Positions 6,357 to 7,043 of a stretch of DNA of 7,043 bases are shown in pieces. Position 1 is the stretch's first letter; every line of letters starts with the position of its first letter. The stretch comes from Candidatus Saccharimonadota bacterium. Lineage in GTDB: Bacteria; Patescibacteriota; Saccharimonadia; Saccharimonadales; UBA4665. The stretch is taken from NCBI GenBank assembly GCA_029288515.1, contig JARIHB010000005.1, forward strand, positions 1 to 7,043, in the 5' to 3' direction. Under the pieces are notes generated by a model. That model had not been told where the DNA came from and did not search any database. It worked only from the letters and a program-made list of their open reading frames with translations. Made by a program: the position numbers and the translations under genes.

Positions 6357-6728
6357 TTACTTTTTCGCTTGTTTTGCCGGCGAAGACAGCCGAATGGACA
6401 ATTCCTGATGCAAGTCCTGCACCCGGCGCTCCAATGAATCGAGCTTGCTGTGGGCGCGAGTTGTAGCATACAGCAACCCAATGACGCCCGTTATTTGGAT
6501 TACATCAAATAAGCTCATCGGCTCTGTGTCGGTGAGTTTTTTGCTAAACAAAAACGTATACAGCGGATACGCTAAAATTAATGCCGCAAGCACCAACAGC
6601 CAGCAGCATAATTTAAACGCCAGCAAGCGCTTCGACATCTGTTTCAGTTTATACCTAACCACCGTGTTCAGTACGCCGGCAATCACAAATGGCAGGTTGA
6701 GTAACCCAAGCAACAGATAGCGGCTCAT
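6357..6728 (-). CDS. DUF2304-type small membrane protein
   Basis: This 123-residue protein has three predicted membrane helices (about 4-22, 38-60 and 72-90). A charged, probably coiled-coil tail follows, with DSLERRVQDLHQELSIRLS at 97-115. That layout and tail are typical of DUF2304 proteins, which are regularly encoded beside DPM1-like family 2 glycosyltransferases. Its ATG overlaps the stop of that glycosyltransferase as ATGA, and a GGAG site (6740-6737) sits 8 nt ahead, so the pair is translationally coupled. Inference: it partners or anchors the glycosyltransferase at the membrane, or helps handle the polyprenyl-phosphate sugar. Its biochemical role is not established. The TAA stop lies 2 bp from the stop of the convergent plus-strand gene. 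Confidence 0.8.
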   Translation of the reverse strand: MSRYLLLGLLNLPFVIAGVLNTVVRYKLKQMSKRLLAFKLCCWLLVLAALILAYPLYTFLFSKKLTDTEPMSLFDVIQITGVIGLLYATTRAHSKLDSLERRVQDLHQELSIRLSSPAKQAKK

Positions 6729-7043
6729 CGGAACAACTCCGTCAAGCGGCGACGCACAAGAGCCGTTACGATGTTTACGGCATTCCAGTTATTTTGGCCC
6801 TTTGATTTTGAATACTCAGTATAAATGGCATTGATAGGATACTCGCCGGTCTTCAGGCCGATTTGCTTGGCGCGCCACAGCATCTCGGAACAAAATTCAT
6901 AGCCGCTCGTTTTCCAGCGCAAGCCCGCCAGTGAACGCTGTGAGAATATGCGCAGTCCCGACTGCGAATCAGTGGTGTTTATACCAAACAGCGCCATGGT
7001 TATAAAGCTCAGCCCCCGGTTGCCTATAACTTTAACTTTGCTC
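6725..7043 (-). CDS. DPM1-like family 2 glycosyltransferase, C-terminal part (cut by window edge)
   Basis: About 105 C-terminal residues of a GT-A fold, family 2 glycosyltransferase of the dolichol/polyprenyl-phosphate mannosyltransferase type. The frame is open through the right edge, so the N-terminal catalytic half with its DxD motif is outside the window. An internal ATG at 6997 is not the true start, because family-typical sequence (VIGNRGLSF) precedes it. Visible motifs are DSQSGLRIFS, GYEFCSEML and YTEYSKSKGQNNWN, all characteristic of this subfamily. It ends with TGA overlapping the next gene. Such enzymes move a hexose from a nucleotide sugar to polyprenyl phosphate, giving the lipid-linked donors that GT-C enzymes use. 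The 638-residue membrane protein at the other end of the window could be one such user, but that link is speculative. Confidence 0.9.
   Translation of the reverse strand, partial: SKVKVIGNRGLSFITMALFGINTTDSQSGLRIFSQRSLAGLRWKTSGYEFCSEMLWRAKQIGLKTGEYPINAIYTEYSKSKGQNNWNAVNIVTALVRRRLTELFR

Noticed and set aside
6359..6386. Weak hairpin (TTCGC/GCGAA arms with an 11-base loop) as a terminator for the DUF2304 gene
   Set aside because: It has a 5-bp stem and a large loop inside the coding sequence, with only a short A/T stretch; too weak to call.
51..7043. CRISPR arrays, tRNA or rRNA genes, insertion sequences
   Set aside because: No regularly spaced direct repeats, no tRNA- or rRNA-like segments and no transposase were found on either strand.

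Overview
This is a contig end from a bacterium with a moderate GC content, close to 50% by eye. It probably comes from a small-genome lineage of the Candidate Phyla Radiation, with Saccharibacteria (TM7) as my best guess. That guess rests on gene style and compact packing and is an inference at about even odds. TGA is used as a stop where two genes overlap (4477-4479 and 6725-6727), at points where the families normally end. This argues against the lineages that read TGA as glycine.

Bases 1-50 are not genome. They are an Illumina Nextera i5 adapter: the P5 tail, an 8-base index, then the transposase adapter ending in the Tn5 mosaic end. Native DNA starts at base 51.

Positions 52-5502 (minus strand) hold a tightly packed five-gene envelope-glycan operon, read from right to left. 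The order is capE (UDP-GlcNAc 4,6-dehydratase), an RmlD-like sugar-nucleotide reductase, a WbuB-like family 4 glycosyltransferase, a 126-residue half-size EamA/DMT membrane protein, and a 638-residue multi-pass membrane protein. Neighbours overlap by 4 bp or are 1-7 bp apart. The likely logic is as follows. CapE and the reductase make a UDP-activated 6-deoxy-L-hexosamine (UDP-L-FucNAc, or UDP-L-RhaNAc/QuiNAc). The glycosyltransferase moves it to an undecaprenyl-linked acceptor. The two membrane proteins flip, extend or polymerise the product. No 2-epimerase, which completes the known pathways, is seen in the window.

Positions 5503-5652 form an AT-rich divergent intergenic region with promoter-like hexamers in both directions and two inverted repeats, one abutting the next start codon. 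Positions 5653-6354 (plus strand) encode a soluble DUF218/YdcF-like protein. It converges, with 2 bp between stop codons, on a second minus-strand pair at 6357-7043. That pair is the C-terminal part of a DPM1-like family 2 glycosyltransferase, cut by the window edge, and a translationally coupled DUF2304-type membrane protein. This is a familiar pair for polyprenyl-phosphate-sugar work.

I saw no tRNA, rRNA, CRISPR array, insertion sequence or convincing terminator. Apart from the uncharacterised membrane proteins, this is an ordinary surface-polysaccharide locus rather than a clearly new system.
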